The notes under the pieces are model-generated. The model made no database searches. It worked only from the letters and a program-made list of their open reading frames with translations, and was not told the origin of the DNA. Shown piece by piece: positions 37,389-45,453 of a stretch of 64,000 bases of DNA. Within the stretch, counting starts at the first letter, position 1. Each line of letters opens with the position of its first letter. The translations under genes were made by a program, and so were the position numbers. Source of the stretch: Georhizobium profundi (lineage in GTDB: Bacteria > Pseudomonadota > Alphaproteobacteria > Rhizobiales > Rhizobiaceae); NCBI RefSeq assembly GCF_003952725.1, contig NZ_CP032509.1:3682001-3746000 (forward strand), given 5' to 3'.

Positions 37389-37607
37389 CTGCCGCTTCGC
37401 CTGGCGATCGGGATGACCTGGATCGTCCTGGTTCCCTGCGAAATGCTGGGCGTGCAGGCTCGCCTTGGATACCTCATCCTCGACACGCGCGACAGCCTCG
37501 CCTCTCCCGAACTCGTCCCTACCATGATCACTCTCGGGATCATCGGATACTTCATCGACCTTTACGCACGCATGATCGTTCGACGCTTAGCGCCAAGCGC
37601 GACCTGA
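37389..37607 (+). pseudogene. C-terminal fragment of a nitrate/sulfonate/taurine-type ABC permease
   Basis: About 70 residues read LRLAIGMTWIVLVPCEMLGV, GLGYLILDTRD-like (LGYLILDTRDSL) and a last helix IIGYFIDLYARMIVRR. This is the end of SsuC/TauC/NrtB-type permeases after the EAA loop. The rest of the gene is missing. It is not a piece of the nearby cynB, whose equivalent region reads GIAWLVIVAAEMLVGG. Confidence 0.65.
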
Positions 37608-37839
37608 ACGGGCTTCGAGCAAAAGACGAGCAAGGGTGTGTTCGCACCCGCAGTCGCAATCCAAGCGAAAACGATTGGGATCGCAGCAGTGGCGCAGAAC
37701 GCCGATACCGCGCAGGTTACCCAATCAAGCCTGCAAGGTCGCCCAGCAAGCACAGACTGACCAACCCATCACACATTTCAACTCCGATGCTGGAATTGTC
37801 GACTAGCCGGCTGCAGGATGTCTGGCCGGGTCATGGCGG

Positions 37840-39780
37840 CTACTGACCGTTCCTGTCGATCCCGAGCGCCTTCAGTTTGGAGTAAAGCGTGGTCGGCTTC
37901 ATTCCCAGCAGGGCGGCTGCGCCATCTTTCCCGGAGACGCGACCGTTGGTGCTTGAAAGTGCTCTTTGGACATTGGCCACCTCGAAGTCCTGCATTTCGC
38001 GGGCGGTGAGGATTGGCGCCAGAGCATCATCGATCGTATCGGCCACCTCGGTCGGGCGGCGCTCCTCAACAGGCCTTACGGTTTGCCCCTGAAGGTGAAA
38101 TTCCATCCGTCCGTTGCGCGCGAGAATGGCGGCGCGCTCGATGATGTTCTGCAATTCGCGGGCATTGCCCGGCCAGGAATAGCTCTTGAGTTCGGCAATA
38201 TTCGCCCGCGTCATCAGCGGCTCGTCGATGTTCAAGCGCGCGCATGCGATCTTGAGGAAATGCTGGGCGAGCAGGGGGATGTCCTCGCGCCGGGCGCGCA
38301 GAGGCAGGCACTCGATGGGGAAGACGTTCAGGCGGAAATAGAGGTCTTCGCGGAAGCGGCCTTTGGCAGCTTCCGACTTGAGATCGCGGTTGGTTGCGGC
38401 GATCAGCCGGATGTCCACCTCGCGCGTTTTTTCTTCGCCGATCCGTTCGAAACGCCGATCCTGCAGCACCCGCAGCAGCTTCGATTGAAGATCGAGCGGG
38501 ATTTCTCCCACCTCGTCGAGAAAGATCGTTCCGCCATCGGCCAACTCGAAGCGGCCGATGCGGTCGCGGACCGCGCCGGTGAAGGCGCCTTTGACGTGTC
38601 CGAAGAATTCGCTTTCGAAAAGTTCTCGCGGGATTGCTGCGCAATTGACGCGGATCAAAGGCCGGTCCCGCCGCTTTGAAGCCTGATGGATCGCACGCGC
38701 CACGAGCTCTTTGCCCGTTCCGCTTTCGCCGGTGATGAGGACGTTGGCGTCGGTCGGCGCGACCAGATCGATCTGCTGCAGGATCTTGTGGATGGGGCCG
38801 GTGTTGCCGATGATGTCGTAATGGTTCGCCTGCGTCAGGATCTCCTCCTGTAGATAGGCGTTTTCCATTTCGAGCCGCTCTCGCAGGCGGGCATTTTCTT
38901 CCAGAGCCGAGCGCAGCTTCTCTTCGTTGCGCTTGCGCTCGGAGATATCGCGAAAGACGATCACCGCGCCAACATGCGCCCCGTTGTCGCTGATCGGCGT
39001 CGAGGTGTATTCGACGCGCACGGGATGACCGTCCTTGTGCCAGAAGACCTCGTCATCCACCGTGTTGATCGTGCCCTGGCGAAACGCCTTGTAGATCGGG
39101 CAGTCGGACGAATGGTAGTGGCTGCCGTCCGGATGCTTGTAGTGCACCATGCTGTGCATGTCGTGACCGACGAGTTCAGCCGCGCTGTAACCGAGCATCG
39201 CCTCGGCGGCCGGATTGACGAACGTCGTGACGCCATCGGCATTGACGCCGTAGATGCCTTCGCCTGCTGCCGCCAGAATGAGCTGATTTTCCCGCTCTAT
39301 CTCGCGGAAGAAGCGTTCGGCGCGACGCCATTCCTCCAGCCCCTGGCGATGGTAGTTGTTGGCCTCCTCGTCGATGGAGCGACGCCGTCTCGCGTCCAGA
39401 TCGCTGATGCGGATGAGGATATGGAATTCGCCGGCGGTCTGGAGTGCCAAAGCGCTGTGCTCCACCTCGAGAGGCTCGGCCCTTGCGCGCCGAATGACGA
39501 TGTCGCGGCTATAGGCATGTCCGCGCTCGAGTGCCTCTTCCGTCAGGACATGCAGTGCGCCGATCGCATGGTCGTACAGAGCCGTGACCGGCGTTTCGCG
39601 CAAAACATCGATGGAATATTCGAAGAGACGGGCGGCTGCGGCATTCGCTTGCACGATGCGATTGGCCGCGGGGCGAACCAGCAGCAACGCCTCGGCATCG
39701 GCATGAAACGCCTCGGCGAACAGCACCGTGCTGTCAGCTTCTGATGAGGCGAATTCCCCCAGCCGCAAATCCTTTGCCAA
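37840..39780 (-). CDS. PAS-domain sigma-54-dependent activator, probable regulator of cyanate genes
   Basis: A 646-residue enhancer-binding protein. In order: PAS-like domain (about 20-135), PAS domain (about 165-285, with [21 protein letters not shown]), coiled coil (about 280-320), AAA+ domain with Walker A GESGTGKE (351-358), sigma-54 contact loop GAFTGA (398-403) and Walker B TIFLDE, and a Fis-type helix-turn-helix (about 605-640). The start is a TTG at 39780, supported by AAGGAG 6-7 bases ahead. It has no receiver domain, so it senses a signal itself. It is divergent from the cyanate operon, which has a sigma-54 promoter. Confidence 0.93.
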   Translation of the reverse strand: MAKDLRLGEFASSEADSTVLFAEAFHADAEALLLVRPAANRIVQANAAAARLFEYSIDVLRETPVTALYDHAIGALHVLTEEALERGHAYSRDIVIRRARAEPLEVEHSALALQTAGEFHILIRISDLDARRRRSIDEEANNYHRQGLEEWRRAERFFREIERENQLILAAAGEGIYGVNADGVTTFVNPAAEAMLGYSAAELVGHDMHSMVHYKHPDGSHYHSSDCPIYKAFRQGTINTVDDEVFWHKDGHPVRVEYTSTPISDNGAHVGAVIVFRDISERKRNEEKLRSALEENARLRERLEMENAYLQEEILTQANHYDIIGNTGPIHKILQQIDLVAPTDANVLITGESGTGKELVARAIHQASKRRDRPLIRVNCAAIPRELFESEFFGHVKGAFTGAVRDRIGRFELADGGTIFLDEVGEIPLDLQSKLLRVLQDRRFERIGEEKTREVDIRLIAATNRDLKSEAAKGRFREDLYFRLNVFPIECLPLRARREDIPLLAQHFLKIACARLNIDEPLMTRANIAELKSYSWPGNARELQNIIERAAILARNGRMEFHLQGQTVRPVEERRPTEVADTIDDALAPILTAREMQDFEVANVQRALSSTNGRVSGKDGAAALLGMKPTTLYSKLKALGIDRNGQ

Positions 39781-39792
39781 TACGCGCTCCTT

Positions 39793-39847
39793 TTACGAAA
39801 TTTCATAACGTTATTACGAGAAACTGTAAATTACGGATATTCGTAAT
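39793..39847. promoter_or_regulatory. Cluster of dyad repeats, putative enhancer for the sigma-54 activator
   Basis: Three related dyads: TTACGAAATTTCATAA (39793-39808, one mismatch), ATTACGAGAAACTGTAAAT (39813-39831, degenerate right arm) and ATTACGGATATTCGTAAT (39830-39847, perfect 6-base arms ATTACG/CGTAAT). They sit 67-121 bases before the -24 element of the cyn promoter and directly before the activator's own start, so they may also autoregulate it. Confidence 0.6.
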
Positions 39848-39913
39848 AAGTCCGCCTCTCACCACGCACCGATTCCCCCTGCCGGCGCGGGCTTTTGGTC
39901 AGCGGCGAGCACC

Positions 39914-39929
39914 TGGCACGGCCATTGCT
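39914..39929 (+). promoter_or_regulatory. Sigma-54 promoter of the cyanate operon
   Basis: TGGCACGGCCATTGCT matches the -24/-12 consensus TGGCACG-N4-TTGC(T/A) at every conserved position. GG (39915-39916) and GC (39927-39928) have the required 12-base offset. Transcription would begin near 39940, about 58 bases before cynA. Confidence 0.88.
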
Positions 39930-39997
39930 TTGCCTCAGACGTGGAGGCTGGCGCAGCTGCGGCAACCGGGTGCGCTGTCAAAAAAGGGGTTCAGCAA

Positions 39998-41401
39998 ATG
40001 ACGATCAAGTCCTTGGGCAATCCATATGACGGCGATGTCGATCTTCGCCATGGCTTGGCTTGTAACTGCAGCGATTGCGCGGACGATGCAGGCCATCGCA
40101 TGAAGGCGGTCTCGGCCAGAGACCAGCGCACGCGCATGTCCACCGATGACATGTTGGATAGAGCCGTCGAGAGCGCCATCGTGCGGTCCATGTTCGGACA
40201 CAACGAACTGTCGCGCCGCTCATTCGCCAAGATGCTTGGCGGAACGACGCTTGCCGCCGCACTCGCGTCGGTCCTGCCCATCGACAAGGTGAAGGCTGCG
40301 ATCCTCGACGAAATTGGAACGCCGGAAAAAACCGACCTCTCCGTCGGCTTCGTTCCGATTACCTGCGCCACGCCGATCATCATGGCGGAGCCGCTCGGCT
40401 TCTATCAGCGCTACGGCCTGAACGTCGAAGTCGTGAAGACCGCCGGCTGGGCCGTCGCCCGCGACAAGTCGCTGAATGGGGAATACGATGCCTCGCACAT
40501 GCTGACGCCGATGCCGCTCGCGATCACGCTTGGCGCCGGCTCAACTGCAACGCCGTTCCTGATGCCCGCCGTGGAGAACATCAACGGCCAGGCGATTGTC
40601 CTGCACAACGACCACCGCGACAAGCACGAGGACGTGTCGACCTGGCGCGGCCTCACTTTCGGGGTGCCGTTCGAATATTCGATGCACAACTTCCTGCTGC
40701 GCTACTACGTGGCCGAGGCAGGTCTTGATCCGGATCGCGATATCCAGATCCGCGTCGTGCCGCCGCCGGAGATGGTCGCAAACCTGCGCGCCGGCAACAT
40801 CGACGGCTTCCTGTCGCCAGATCCGTTCAACCAGCGCGCGGTCTGGGAAGAGATCGGCTTCATCCACATTCTCACCAAGGACATCTGGGAAGGCCACCCC
40901 TGCTGCGCCTTCGCCTGCTCGCAGGCATTTGCCGAAACCTACCCGAACACCTACGGCAATCTCTTGAAGGCGATCATCGACGCCACCCAGTATGCCAGCG
41001 ACAGCGCCAACCGTTCCGAGATTGCCGAGGCCATCGCGCCGACCAACTATCTCAATCAGCCGGTGCCGGTCATCGAGCAGGTGTTGACCGGCCGCTTCGC
41101 CGACGGTCTCGGCAATGTGCGCGACGAGCCGAACCGGATCGATTTCGACCCGTTCCCCTGGCACTCCATGGGCGTCTGGATCCTGACCCAGATGAAGCGC
41201 TGGGGCTACATCGAGGGCGATATCGACTACGCCGCGGTTGCCGAGCAGGTCTATCTCGCTGCCGATTGCGGGAAGGTTATGGCCGATCTGGGGCTCGAGG
41301 TGCCAGCCGAGACCTACAAATCGCACGTCATCATGGGCAAGACCTTCGATCCGGCTGAACCCGAAGCCTATGTCGAGAGCTTCGCGATCCGGAGGACGTG
41401 A
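39998..41401 (+). CDS. Cyanate/nitrate-type ABC transporter substrate-binding protein (CmpA/NrtA family)
   Basis: A 467-residue periplasmic binding protein, first gene of the operon. The NrtA/CmpA pattern is visible in VGFVPITCATPIIMAEPLGF and LSPDPFNQRAVWEEIGF. A twin-arginine-like signal (ELSRRSFAKMLGG, R73-R74) is preceded by an unusually long 70-residue leader containing ACNCSDC (21-27). The frame is open upstream to 39941, but ATG 39998 follows AGGGG. With cynS in the same operon, cyanate is the likely ligand; nitrate or bicarbonate would be the alternatives for the family. Confidence 0.85.
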   Translation: MTIKSLGNPYDGDVDLRHGLACNCSDCADDAGHRMKAVSARDQRTRMSTDDMLDRAVESAIVRSMFGHNELSRRSFAKMLGGTTLAAALASVLPIDKVKAAILDEIGTPEKTDLSVGFVPITCATPIIMAEPLGFYQRYGLNVEVVKTAGWAVARDKSLNGEYDASHMLTPMPLAITLGAGSTATPFLMPAVENINGQAIVLHNDHRDKHEDVSTWRGLTFGVPFEYSMHNFLLRYYVAEAGLDPDRDIQIRVVPPPEMVANLRAGNIDGFLSPDPFNQRAVWEEIGFIHILTKDIWEGHPCCAFACSQAFAETYPNTYGNLLKAIIDATQYASDSANRSEIAEAIAPTNYLNQPVPVIEQVLTGRFADGLGNVRDEPNRIDFDPFPWHSMGVWILTQMKRWGYIEGDIDYAAVAEQVYLAADCGKVMADLGLEVPAETYKSHVIMGKTFDPAEPEAYVESFAIRRT

Positions 41402-41402
41402 G

Positions 41403-42239
41403 ATGACGCGCTCCTACGACTTCAGGGCACTCGCACTCACGATCGTCATCCTGATCGTCGCGCTCGGCGCCTGGGAATTGTCGACGAACACGGAAATCCT
41501 GCCGGGCGCCGGTGAGATGACCGAGTATGAGCGGCTGATGGGCGGCGGCAGCCAGAATGCCGGCGTTCCCGCGCCTTCTGCGGTGATGCAGAAGGCGTGG
41601 GAGGAGCTTTCCGATCCCTTCCACAACACCGGCGCCAACGACAAGGGCATCGGCATCCAGATTGCCTATTCGCTGATGCGGGTGCTGACGGGTTATGCGC
41701 TTGCAGCGATCATCGCGCTGCCGGTGGGCTTCCTGATCGGCATGTCGCCGCTGATGTTCCGGGCCCTCGATCCCTTCATCCAGGTGCTGCGGCCGATCTC
41801 GCCGCTCGCCTGGATGCCGCTTGCGCTCTTCATCATCCAGGACAGCGAGGCATCGTCGATCTTCGTGATCTTCATCTGTTCGATCTGGCCGATGCTGCTC
41901 AACACGGCCTTCGGCGTCGCTTCGGTCCGCAAGGACTGGGTGAATGTCGCACGCACCCACGAGCTCGGGCCGGTGAAGACGGCCTTCCAGGTGATCTTGC
42001 CGGCCGCCGCACCGACCATCGTGACAGGCATGCGCATCTCGATCGGCATCGCCTGGCTCGTGATCGTCGCCGCCGAAATGCTCGTCGGTGGCACGGGCAT
42101 TGGCTACTACGTCTGGAACGAGTGGAACAATCTCGATCTCACCAGCGTGATCTTTTCGATCCTGATGATCGGCGTCGTCGGCATGGCGCTCGATGCCGCA
42201 TTCGGCCGCCTGCAGCGCGCCGTCACCTACACCGAATAG
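41403..42239 (+). CDS. Cyanate-type ABC transporter permease
   Basis: A 278-residue inner-membrane protein of the NrtB/CynB family. The EAA-like loop is VARTHELGPVKTAFQVILPAAAP and the C-terminal core is GIAWLVIVAAEMLVGGTG. The start ATG at 41403 lies one base after the stop of the binding-protein gene; earlier in-frame ATGs lie within that gene. Confidence 0.9.
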   Translation: MTRSYDFRALALTIVILIVALGAWELSTNTEILPGAGEMTEYERLMGGGSQNAGVPAPSAVMQKAWEELSDPFHNTGANDKGIGIQIAYSLMRVLTGYALAAIIALPVGFLIGMSPLMFRALDPFIQVLRPISPLAWMPLALFIIQDSEASSIFVIFICSIWPMLLNTAFGVASVRKDWVNVARTHELGPVKTAFQVILPAAAPTIVTGMRISIGIAWLVIVAAEMLVGGTGIGYYVWNEWNNLDLTSVIFSILMIGVVGMALDAAFGRLQRAVTYTE

Positions 42240-42248
42240 GAGAGCGTC

Positions 42249-43166
42249 ATGACACAACCATTCCTCGAGATCGACGGGCTGGCCAAGCGGTTTCCGGGCA
42301 GCAAGGACGAACTGCTCACGGTGTTCGAAAACGTCAACTTCGATATTCAGAAGGGCGAGTTCGTCTGCATCATCGGCCATTCCGGGTGCGGCAAGTCCAC
42401 CATCATGAACGTTCTCGCCGGGCTCGACGAGCCAACCGAAGGCGTGGTGACCATGGATGGAAAGGAAGTATCGGGCCCAAGCCTCGATCGCGGCGTCGTC
42501 TTCCAGAACTATTCGCTACTGCCCTGGCTGACGGCGCTGAAGAACGTGATGTTCGGCGTCAAAGCGCGCTTTCCCTCCTGGTCCAAGGAGAGGGTCGAGG
42601 AGCACAGCTACGAATATCTGCGCATGGTCGGCCTGACCAACGGTGCCGAGCATCGCAAGCCGTCGCAGCTCTCAGGCGGTATGCGCCAGCGTGTTTCCAT
42701 CGCCCGCGCCTTCGCGACACAGCCGAAGCTCTTGCTGCTCGATGAACCGTTTGGCGCGCTCGATGCGCTCACGCGCGGCACCATTCAGGACGAGCTTCTG
42801 AAGATCTGGCAAGACAGCGGCCAGACCGTCTTCATGATCACACATGACGTGGACGAGGCGATCCTTCTCGCCGACCGCATTTTGCTGATGAGCAACGGGC
42901 CCTTTGCCGAAGTTGCCGAAAGCGTCGTCATCGATATTCCACGGCCGCGCAAACGTGCCGAGATGATCCACCACCCGGCCTACTACAAGATCCGCAACCA
43001 CCTCGTCGATTTCCTGTCCCGGCGCTCCGGAGAGATCGCGGCAAGCCCGCGTGAATCCAGTGGTGGGCGGCGGCAGCCGCTGACCGTGCGCCCCGGCGCG
43101 GACGACGAAAAACCGACCCCGGACGCCGAACGCGTCCGTCCCCATCTCGTCTCGCTCGCCGGCTGA
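42249..43166 (+). CDS. Cyanate-type ABC transporter ATPase
   Basis: A 305-residue ATPase of the NrtD/CynD family. Walker A is GHSGCGKST, signature LSGGMRQRVSIARAF, Walker B LLLLDEPFGALD, with MITHDVDEA downstream. An extra C-terminal tail of about 35 residues is rich in Arg, Pro and Asp and lies outside the ATPase fold. Confidence 0.92.
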   Translation: MTQPFLEIDGLAKRFPGSKDELLTVFENVNFDIQKGEFVCIIGHSGCGKSTIMNVLAGLDEPTEGVVTMDGKEVSGPSLDRGVVFQNYSLLPWLTALKNVMFGVKARFPSWSKERVEEHSYEYLRMVGLTNGAEHRKPSQLSGGMRQRVSIARAFATQPKLLLLDEPFGALDALTRGTIQDELLKIWQDSGQTVFMITHDVDEAILLADRILLMSNGPFAEVAESVVIDIPRPRKRAEMIHHPAYYKIRNHLVDFLSRRSGEIAASPRESSGGRRQPLTVRPGADDEKPTPDAERVRPHLVSLAG

Positions 43167-43210
43167 GCTGGACGTTTCAACGCCATAACCAACACGAGGA
43201 AACGCTGACC

Positions 43211-43654
43211 ATGATGAAGAAAATCCACGTCACGGAACTGATCATCGAAAAGAAGCGCACCGCAGGTCTGACCTGGGAGAAGATCGCGGCGGATATCGGC
43301 ATGTCGGAAGTGTTCACCACCTCCGCCTGTCTCGGCATGAATGCCTTCCCGCGCGACAAGGCCGATCTGCTGGTACGCAACCTCGGCCTTCCGCAGGAAG
43401 CGGCGCTGGTCCTTGCCGAATTCCCGACGAAGATCTTTTCGCAGGCGGTCCCCACCGACCCATGCGTCTACCGTCTCTACGAGATCGTCGCCGTCTACGG
43501 CGACACGATCAAGGAACTGATCAACGAGAAGTTCGGCAACGGCATCATGAGCGCGATCGATTTCGACATGGAGATCGACCGGATTCCGAGCCCGAAGGGC
43601 GATCGGGTCGAGCTCAAGATGCGGGGCAAATACCTGGCCTACAACGCCTGGTGA
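43211..43654 (+). CDS. cynS: Cyanate hydratase (cyanase)
   Basis: A 147-residue protein. The C-terminal catalytic domain contains YRLYEIVAVYGDTIKELINE and KFGNGIMSAIDF, giving R88, E91 and S114, equivalent to the E. coli catalytic triad R96, E99, S122. The N-terminal part is the usual helical domain. It converts cyanate and bicarbonate to ammonia and CO2, so the operon yields nitrogen and removes a toxin. Start MMKK at 43211 follows GAGGAAA. Confidence 0.97.
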   Translation: MMKKIHVTELIIEKKRTAGLTWEKIAADIGMSEVFTTSACLGMNAFPRDKADLLVRNLGLPQEAALVLAEFPTKIFSQAVPTDPCVYRLYEIVAVYGDTIKELINEKFGNGIMSAIDFDMEIDRIPSPKGDRVELKMRGKYLAYNAW

Positions 43655-43731
43655 TCTGAACCACGGCGCGGGCGGGGCGTGAAAAGCCCCTGCCTGCACC
43701 GCATCGATGCCCCCGACTGGAGATCTGAACG

Positions 43732-44196
43732 ATGTCGCGACCGCCCTTGCCCCCTTTTACAGCAGAGACTGCCGCCCAGAAGGCGCGCATGGCGGAAGAT
43801 GCCTGGAACACCCGCGACCCAGGCAAGGTCGTTTTGGCCTATACGCCCGACACGATCTGGCGAAACCGTGCCGAGTTTCTGCAAGGGCGTGATGCCGTCC
43901 AAGCTTTTCTTGAGCGCAAATGGGTGCGCGAGCTCGACTATCGCCTCATCAAGGAGGTCTGGGCGCATCATGACAACCGCATCGCGGTGCGCTTCGCCTA
44001 TGAATGGCATGACGACAGCGGCAACTGGTTCCGCTCCTACGGCAACGAGAACTGGGAGTTCTCGCCCGAAGGCTTGATGCAGCGCCGCATCGCGTCGATC
44101 AACGATCTCGCAATTTCTCGCGAGGATCGAAAATTCCACTGGCCGATCGGCATTCGGCCAAGTGACCATGCGGGATTGAGCGACCTCGGGCTTTAA
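43732..44196 (+). CDS. DUF1348 family NTF2-like protein
   Basis: A 154-residue protein with an NTF2/SnoaL fold signature: [37 protein letters not shown] and [19 protein letters not shown]. These match DUF1348, whose function is not known. It is 77 bases after cynS and co-directional, so it probably belongs to the cyanate regulon, although no role in cyanate metabolism is established. Confidence 0.85.
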   Translation: MSRPPLPPFTAETAAQKARMAEDAWNTRDPGKVVLAYTPDTIWRNRAEFLQGRDAVQAFLERKWVRELDYRLIKEVWAHHDNRIAVRFAYEWHDDSGNWFRSYGNENWEFSPEGLMQRRIASINDLAISREDRKFHWPIGIRPSDHAGLSDLGL

Positions 44197-44253
44197 TGGT
44201 GTTTTGATCTGTCGGCGGCAGCACGTCCGGAGGTAGCGCGAGTTCTTCTTCCG

Positions 44254-44406
44254 ATGGCTGCAGCTGGCAATTCAACCGCTGGCTCTCCAGCCGGTACCTC
44301 TGGCGAAACTGGAACGACAGCTGGAGACTTGGCGGCGGGCTCGGACAACGCCATCACAAGCGCAAACATGACGCAGATCCGTGCTTTCGTCGAAACTCAG
44401 CAATAA
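44254..44406 (+). CDS. Doubtful 50-residue Ser/Thr/Gly/Ala-rich reading frame
   Basis: An ATG frame in the gap 44197-44648 (GNSTAGSPAGTSGETGTTAG in its middle, ending IRAFVETQQ). It has low complexity with no clear ribosome-binding site. It may be a remnant of a secreted protein or not a gene. Nothing else is seen in the gap except the hairpin at 44418-44451. Confidence 0.2.
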   Translation: MAAAGNSTAGSPAGTSGETGTTAGDLAAGSDNAITSANMTQIRAFVETQQ

Positions 44407-44417
44407 TTAGAACAGAG

Positions 44418-44451
44418 CCGGCCGGAGCAGAAACGAGCCTGTTCCGGCCGG
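44418..44451. terminator. Strong hairpin, possible terminator of the cyanate operon
   Basis: CCGGCCGGA (44418-44426) pairs with TCCGGCCGG (44443-44451), extended by CAG/CTG across one mismatch. No T-run follows on either strand, so it is a stable hairpin rather than a proven terminator. Confidence 0.4.
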
Positions 44452-44648
44452 TTCGCTCCCCGCGTGATTGTTGCATCCCGTGGCAGCCGACGAGCAACGA
44501 AACCAAGTGGGAATGTCTGGGAGATCTGCGGGTTCAAGAGGCAAGCATGCGATCTCCAGCATCGTCGCGAGCACCCCTGCAGCCCGCGAACGCACCGGAA
44601 CGTTCGCCAAGGCTTCCACTTCGTTACCTTCAATGAGGAGGTCGTGTT

Positions 44649-45145
44649 GTGATCGACCGATCCCCTGTTGTCCCCCCGCCCGGTCCAAAAGGCCTCGCAC
44701 CCGCCTTATCTCGGAACATCGATGCGCTTGAGAAGCGTGAGACCGAACATCAAGCTCGTGCGACACTACAGGAACGGCTCGCTCAGAGTGTCACGAGCTT
44801 CACAGGCAGTATGGCCTCCGTCTATCTGCACTTGGCGTTTTTGGCTCTTGGATCTTGATCGATCTAGGCCTCACGCCCATCGAGCCTTGGGATACCTCGC
44901 TCGTGGTGCTGGCCATGATCGCCTCAGTCGAAGCCATTTTTCTCTCGACATTCGTGCTGATCAGTTAAAACAGGATGGCGGAGCTGAGTGACCGCCGAGC
45001 CAAACTCGACCTCCAGACCGATCTGCTTGCCGAACACGAGATCACGAAGCTCATTTCCATGACAGCCGCCATTGCGCAAAAGCTCAACGTGGAAACACCT
45101 GCAGAACAAGCTCCGTTTTCGACCGATAGATATTCAGCAACTTGA
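44649..45145 (+). pseudogene. DUF1003 membrane protein, frameshifted and with internal stop
   Basis: The frame from 44649 gives EHQARATLQERLAQSVTSF, TGSMASVYLHLAF and then leaves frame in a T-run at 44838-44842 (one T missing). The second frame continues GSWILIDLGL, then SVEAIFLSTFVLIS, hits TAA at 44966-44968 where the family has Q (LISQNRM), and goes on NRMAELSDRRAKLDLQ to 45145. Two lesions make a functional product unlikely. The intact family is a two-helix membrane protein of unknown function. 45146-45453 holds only the hairpin listed next. Confidence 0.75.
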
Positions 45146-45396
45146 TGCGATGACTCTTGGTCATGGTCCCGAGCCTTGTTGGATCGAACTTCGGTGACTG
45201 GACCATGTTCCGGATAGGCGCCGAAAACGCATCAACAACAGGCAAGGATTCAAGCTCTTCACGAGCAGCCCGATCATGGACCGATGGGCGGCGGGTTTGG
45301 CTTTTTGCCGACGAGGCCGGCTGCTTCACGTTCGGTAGAGCCCAGAGCGCGCCGCGCGGATGCACGACATACGCGTTGCTTCTGAGTAGAGGCTGC

Positions 45397-45423
45397 ACCA
45401 GGCGCGATGGCTTTGCGCCTGGT
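45397..45423 (-). terminator. Hairpin downstream of the BenE-type gene
   Basis: ACCAGGCGC (45397-45405) and GCGCCTGGT (45415-45423) form a perfect 9-base stem with a 9-base loop, 31 bases after the transporter stop on the minus strand. There is no T-run, so factor-independent termination is uncertain. Confidence 0.45.
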
Positions 45424-45453
45424 ACAATTGGCGAGACGTTTGCGCCGAGCGGT

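Noticed and set aside
37389..42239. Permease fragment at 37.4 kb as a duplicated end of cynB
   Set aside because: The aligned cores differ (MTWIVLVPCEMLGV against IAWLVIVAAEMLVGG), so the fragment is from a different transporter.
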